Below are positions 5,259-5,460 of a stretch of 5,460 bases of DNA, piece by piece (the first letter of the stretch is position 1; each line of letters starts with the position of its first letter). Where the stretch lies: NCBI GenBank assembly GCA_020628635.1, contig JAHDEU010000174.1, positions 1-5,460 of the forward strand. The letters are read 5' to 3'. Position numbers and translations under genes: made by a program. Source of the DNA: Hellea sp. GTDB taxonomy: Bacteria; Pseudomonadota; Alphaproteobacteria; Caulobacterales; Maricaulaceae. The notes below the pieces were generated by a model. It saw only the letters and a list, made by a program, of their open reading frames with translations, searched no databases and was not told the origin of the DNA.

Positions 5259-5460
5259 CAAAAGACCACGACGCTGCGAATGCTCTTGCCCTCGTGCATG
5301 AGGTCGAACGCCTGGTTGATCTCGTCCAGCTTGAGGACGTGCGTGATCATGGGGTCGATCTCGATCTTGCCGTTCATGTACCAGTCCACGATCTTGGGCA
5401 CGTCGGTGCGGCCTTTGGCGCCGCCGAAGGCCGTGCCTTTCCAGACGCGGCCGGTGACGA
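5258..5460 (-). CDS. adhC: S-(hydroxymethyl)glutathione dehydrogenase (class III alcohol dehydrogenase), C-terminal end (partial)
   Basis: Reading leftward from the window edge, the frame gives 66 residues ending at TGA (5260-5258). The peptide includes VTGRVWKGTAFGGAKGRTDV, then PKIVDWYMNGKIEID, and ends KSIRSVVVF. This is the characteristic C-terminus of class III zinc-dependent alcohol dehydrogenase (also called frmA), with the GR.WKG.AFGG..GR.DVP signature. The enzyme oxidises S-hydroxymethylglutathione, formed spontaneously from formaldehyde and glutathione, to S-formylglutathione with NAD+. The next gene, fghA, uses that product, and its ATG shares one base with this stop, so the two form an operon. 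The catalytic zinc domain and most of the protein lie outside the window. Confidence 0.96.
   Translation of the reverse strand, partial: VTGRVWKGTAFGGAKGRTDVPKIVDWYMNGKIEIDPMITHVLKLDEINQAFDLMHEGKSIRSVVVF

Overview
The window comes from a GC-rich alphaproteobacterium. The evidence is the rpoA-rplQ end of the ribosomal-protein operon, a class I (archaeal-type) lysyl-tRNA synthetase, glutathione-dependent formaldehyde genes, and strong G/C preference at third codon positions. The lineage could be near Caulobacterales, Maricaulales or Hyphomonadaceae, but that is a guess from protein flavour and not a demonstrated placement.

Layout. Positions 1-151 hold the C-terminal end of RNA polymerase alpha (rpoA). 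It is followed by ribosomal protein L17 (rplQ, 217-618) and a near-perfect intrinsic terminator (642-674). Positions 675 to about 2010 form a roughly 1.3 kb stretch with no convincing protein gene. It contains a head-to-head pair of REP-like palindromic elements (722-894), a C-rich, G-poor tract (about 941-1080), and a hairpin-dense block (about 1147-1794). The block includes a 21-bp inverted repeat and ends in a terminator-like hairpin with a T-run. A short leader with two small palindromes follows, then lysS (2011-3618), the class I lysine-tRNA ligase. Just downstream on the same strand is an exported TPR-like protein of unknown function (3676-4437). On the opposite strand, converging with it and overlapping by 13 bp, is S-formylglutathione hydrolase (fghA, 5258-4425). 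Upstream of fghA in its own direction, and overlapping it by one base, is the C-terminal end of S-(hydroxymethyl)glutathione dehydrogenase (adhC/frmA), which runs off the window.

How the genes work together. rpoA and rplQ belong to the transcription/translation super-operon, which ends at the terminator. The adhC-fghA pair is a two-step formaldehyde detoxification unit: S-hydroxymethylglutathione is oxidised to S-formylglutathione, which is hydrolysed to formate and glutathione. lysS charges tRNA-Lys, and the TPR protein after it may be co-transcribed.

The part most worth a second look is the gene-free interval. Several of its helices contain G-T pairs that would be G-U wobbles in RNA made from the plus strand but A-C mismatches in minus-strand RNA. 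That points to a plus-strand structured transcript, though decayed intergenic palindromic repeats remain a serious alternative. The protein-coding genes are all ordinary family members.
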